64,000 nucleotides of DNA from Pelomonas sp052436255. Lineage in GTDB: Bacteria; Pseudomonadota; Gammaproteobacteria; Burkholderiales; Burkholderiaceae_C. Under the pieces are notes generated by a model that did not search any database, was not told where the DNA came from, and was given only the letters and a program-made list of their open reading frames with translations. Position numbers and translations under genes: made by a program. Where the stretch lies: positions 4,243 to 68,242 of the forward strand of contig JBQVNP010000011.1 in assembly GCA_052436255.1 (NCBI GenBank). Reading direction: 5' to 3'. Positions 63,297 to 64,000 of this stretch are shown here, piece after piece (the stretch's first letter is position 1; the number at the start of each line of letters is the position of its first letter).

Positions 63297-64000
63297 TCAC
63301 GCCGGCGTCGCGCCGATCCTCAGCGGCGGCGCCTCGCGCCCGGCCGGGTCCACCAGCACCAGCGCCAGCTCAACGGCTGGCGGCGCCAGCGGGCCGCGTT
63401 CGATGGCCAGGTCCAGCGCGCCGTTGTTCAGCACCAGCACCTCTGGCTCGGGCGCCCAGTCGCCGCCGTTCAGCTTCAGGTGCAGGCGCACGGCAAAGCC
63501 GCCCACCGCGCGCGGGCTGGCCACCGGGCCGCCGCGGATCGCCAGCGTCAGCCGCCAGTTGCCTGCTGCGCCGGGGCCGACTGTCGCCGTCACGCTGCCG
63601 TCCGGCAGCTGCGGGATGTCTGCGGGCATGAACAGTGCCACTGCCGGTGCCGACAACGCGCTGAACGCGCCCGCTGCGTTCTGGCGCTGCGCCGGCTGCA
63701 TCGGCTCGATGGCGCCGGCCGGCAGCGGCACTTCCGCCACGCCTGGCGGCAGGCGGCGCTCGGCCGGCATGCGCACCTCGGCCCAGTAGTGGTAGCGCAC
63801 GTAGGCGAGCAGGGGTGCATCGTCCACCCGGGCAGTGAACTCATCGCCGTCCAGGCGCAGCAGGCCGCGGCCGATCTCGCGGGCGTACAGCGCGTCCGGC
63901 ACGCCGCCGCTGGCACGGCGCAGGCGGTACTCGGGCGGCTGCGCATCGTCGGCGGGTGGCGCGTCGAACAGCCCCGGCTCGGCGGCGCGCAGGGCCACCA
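63297..64000 (-). CDS. Truncated protein of unknown function (C-terminal part)
   Basis: Open from the window edge to a stop at 63297. A GTG at 63998 exists but is probably internal. The visible part has a Tyr/Arg segment (YVRYHYWAEVRMPAERRLPP), a Pro/Ala-rich middle and a beta-rich end (AVRLHLKLNGGDWAPEPEVL). No motif recognised. It lies upstream of kynB on the same strand, with 87 bases between. Confidence 0.55.
   Translation of the reverse strand, partial: VALRAAEPGLFDAPPADDAQPPEYRLRRASGGVPDALYAREIGRGLLRLDGDEFTARVDDAPLLAYVRYHYWAEVRMPAERRLPPGVAEVPLPAGAIEPMQPAQRQNAAGAFSALSAPAVALFMPADIPQLPDGSVTATVGPGAAGNWRLTLAIRGGPVASPRAVGGFAVRLHLKLNGGDWAPEPEVLVLNNGALDLAIERGPLAPPAVELALVLVDPAGREAPPLRIGATPA

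Noticed and set aside
1..64000. CRISPR array
   Set aside because: I saw no regular short repeats with unique spacers anywhere; the only repeats are the pairs listed.

Overview
The window is high-GC DNA from a beta-proteobacterium, most likely Burkholderiales. The host genes point there: a kynBUA tryptophan-catabolism cluster, ppiD next to tRNA-His, and a CTGT-N8-ACAG LexA box. Positions 1 to about 50,246 are most of a lambda-like, tailed, HK97-type prophage. Positions 50,247-64,000 are host chromosome. The prophage's right end is a displaced 3' fragment of a tRNA-Val(UAC) gene at 50,198-50,246. Its left end, with the restored tRNA and presumably the main integrase, lies outside the window.

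Phage layout, left to right. (1) 1-9,867, minus strand except one small gene: the early-left operon, with many small overlapping genes, a Thg1-like tRNA-His guanylyltransferase, a beta-clamp-like protein, a YqaJ/lambda-Exo-type nuclease and a Bet/RecT annealase. It is driven by a promoter at 9,918-9,947. (2) 10,024-11,458, minus: the lysogeny operon, with a CI-type repressor lacking a visible peptidase domain, a small conserved protein and a secreted protein. It ends at a terminator at 9,979-10,004. (3) 11,500-23,574, plus: early-right genes, with a Cro/YdaS-like protein, a Rha/KilAC antirepressor, a CII-like regulator, a helicase-methyltransferase fusion, a DUF1376 replication protein, NinB, NinG, a possible Q-type antiterminator and NinX. 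Nearly matching 15-bp palindromes sit in the spacers of both lytic promoters. (4) 23,571-24,420: a strong promoter, an intrinsic terminator, a structured non-coding stretch and a phage tRNA-Met, arranged like lambda pR'-tR'.

(5) 24,420-34,669: HNH nuclease, probable cos region, TerS, TerL, portal, ClpP-type protease, capsid, a small virion-like protein and a beta-helix spike. (6) 34,701-36,068: an inserted block with a minus-strand ribbon-helix-helix gene and a lambda-type tyrosine recombinase. (7) 36,084-47,440: head-tail connectors, tail tube, G/GT-type frameshifted chaperone, an 1,874-residue tape measure and tail-tip proteins. (8) 47,501-49,521: lysis genes (holin, SAR endolysin, nested Rz/Rz1). 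(9) 49,850-50,094: a small minus-strand gene directly under a perfect LexA box. Together these suggest a lysogen held by a non-cleavable repressor and released by a LexA-controlled gene; this is inference.

Host part: ppiD, tRNA-His, a hemerythrin protein with a histone-like tail, an isochorismatase-family hydrolase, a cysteine desulfurase/metallo-beta-lactamase/rhodanese fusion, a LhgO-like FAD oxidoreductase, a Bcr/CflA-type exporter, an aminopeptidase P and the kynBUA operon, followed by a truncated gene of unknown function.
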